From NCBI GenBank assembly GCA_017561285.1, contig JAFZDG010000071.1:1-15179 (forward strand): 15,179 bases of DNA. The letters run 5' to 3'. The position numbers and the translations under genes were made by a program. Positions 14,263-15,179 of the stretch are shown here, piece after piece (the stretch's first letter is position 1; each line of letters starts with the position of its first letter). This DNA comes from Bacteroidaceae bacterium. GTDB lineage: Bacteria; Bacteroidota; Bacteroidia; Bacteroidales; Barnesiellaceae_A. The notes under the pieces were generated by a model, which worked only from the letters and a program-made list of their open reading frames with translations, did not search any database and was not told the DNA's origin.

Positions 14263-15179
14263 TTATTTTTTGTGCATTCTCACACGCTCACCATTTTGGT
14301 TATATCCGTAACCATAGCCTTGCTTGGCGGTTGTGGCATTAACAACCAACGAAACATTGGGTAAGCGACCTTCTGCAACCAGTGAGTTGCAGTAGTGAAT
14401 GTGATCGCGCAGCGTATAGTTGGCACGACATACATATATGATAGTATCGGCCAATCGTGTGAGTGAGAAGGTGTCTGATACCATACCTACAGGTGCCGAG
14501 TCGATGATGATGTAGTCATATCGTTCGCGCAATTCGGCAAAGAGGGTATCCATACGGCTGTTGAGAAGCAACTCGGCGGGATTGGGCGGTATAGGACCGG
14601 CTACAATCAAATCTAATTGAGGGTTGATACCGGTGGGTACGATGATGTCATCGATGTTCACATCTTCCGATGCCAAGTAGTTGGTAATACCCCAACGAGG
14701 ATGTATGTTCATGTACTCGGCCAATTGGGGGTTGCGTATATCAAGACCTATAATGATTGTACGCTTCTTGAGTAGCGACAATGATATAGAGAGGTTGACA
14801 CTTACAAATGACTTGCCTTCTCCGCTGACGGATGAGGTGAGAAGTATCACTTTATCGTTCTTGCCGGTGAGCAAGAATTGCAAGTTGGTACGCATCAAGC
14901 GGAACAATTCGGCAATAGAACTTGTGTTGCCTTCGCCAACGACAATGCGGTCTTTTGAGTAGTTGACACATACCTCACCCAAGATGGGTACTCGGGTAAT
15001 TTGCTCAAGTTCTTCTCGACTGTTGAACTTGGTGCGGAAGAGGTATTTGATGTAGAGGTATACTGTAGGAATCACTATACCTATAATGAAACCAATGATG
15101 AGCAACATCATGGTTGACAAGTTTGACGGCTCGTTGTAGTTGAATGCGCGGTCGATGATTTGACCTTTGGGTGCAGTGA
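14263..15179 (-). CDS. Wzc-like tyrosine autokinase/chain-length regulator, C-terminal part
   Basis: The frame is open to the right edge, so the 5' part (N-terminal Wzz domain) is outside; about 305 codons are visible. The visible part begins 'TAPKGQIIDRAFNYNEPSN', the periplasmic Pro-rich end of a Wzz domain, followed by a membrane helix ('MLLIIGFIIGIVIPTVYLYI'). The cytoplasmic BY-kinase domain has the EX2RX2R motif in 'ELFRLMRTN', Walker A 'SSVSGEGKS' (about 14810-14835), Walker A' 'IIIGLDIRNP' and Walker B 'YIIIDSAP'. The tail 'GYGYGYNQNGERVRMHKK' has a short tyrosine cluster, the likely autophosphorylation site. This enzyme class controls polymer length and export through cyclic Tyr phosphorylation. 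It is the first gene seen in the minus-strand assembly cluster. Confidence 0.93.
   Translation of the reverse strand, partial: TAPKGQIIDRAFNYNEPSNLSTMMLLIIGFIIGIVIPTVYLYIKYLFRTKFNSREELEQITRVPILGEVCVNYSKDRIVVGEGNTSSIAELFRLMRTNLQFLLTGKNDKVILLTSSVSGEGKSFVSVNLSISLSLLKKRTIIIGLDIRNPQLAEYMNIHPRWGITNYLASEDVNIDDIIVPTGINPQLDLIVAGPIPPNPAELLLNSRMDTLFAELRERYDYIIIDSAPVGMVSDTFSLTRLADTIIYVCRANYTLRDHIHYCNSLVAEGRLPNVSLVVNATTAKQGYGYGYNQNGERVRMHKK

Overview
The window looks like chromosome from a member of the Bacteroidales. The signs are TAnnTTTG-type -7 promoter boxes, little use of Shine-Dalgarno sequences, lipoproteins and families (DUF4136, DUF4595, DUF6169) concentrated in Bacteroidetes, and a Bacteroidetes-style exopolysaccharide locus. 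I cannot name a genus from sequence alone. No rRNA, tRNA, CRISPR array or intact insertion sequence was seen.

Left part (1-6000, all genes on the minus strand): cell-envelope genes. At the edge is a Wzi-like capsule-associated outer-membrane barrel, preceded one base upstream by a small membrane-anchored protein with a BamE/SmpA-like C-terminus. Next come two diverged copies of a two-gene cassette, each a DUF4136 lipoprotein followed by a small outer-membrane beta-barrel (2828-1522 and 5934-4604). Between the copies lies a visibly A+T-richer insert. It holds a decapitated DUF4595-type gene, two large imperfect hairpins in inverted orientation that share loop motifs but not stems, and an overlapping pair made of a 45-residue ORF and a DUF6169-like gene.

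Middle (5935-6205): a divergent intergenic region with a duplicated promoter-like word and three short hairpins. It reads rightward into a plus-strand pair, a GT4-type glycosyltransferase and an unusual N-terminally extended nitroreductase-family protein.

Right part (8280-15179, minus strand): a polysaccharide assembly cluster in the order Wzc-type tyrosine autokinase (cut by the right edge), Wzx-type flippase, Wzy/O-antigen ligase-type polymerase, GT4 glycosyltransferase, WecG/TagA/CpsF-type GT26 glycosyltransferase, and polysaccharide pyruvyl transferase. Genes are closely packed except for a 139-base gap between the polymerase and the GT4 gene. The pyruvyl transferase and the plus-strand nitroreductase end on the same TTAA, so the two arms converge with no terminator between them.

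Together the genes suggest Wzx/Wzy-dependent synthesis of a probably pyruvylated surface polysaccharide, with a Wzi-like barrel and lipoprotein/barrel pairs nearby as possible outer-membrane partners. The initiating sugar-phosphate transferase, the Wza export pore and nucleotide-sugar genes are not in view. The most novel-looking items are the hairpin pair with compensatory stem changes, the 45-residue ORF/DUF6169 module, and the hairpin-rich leader with a duplicated promoter word.
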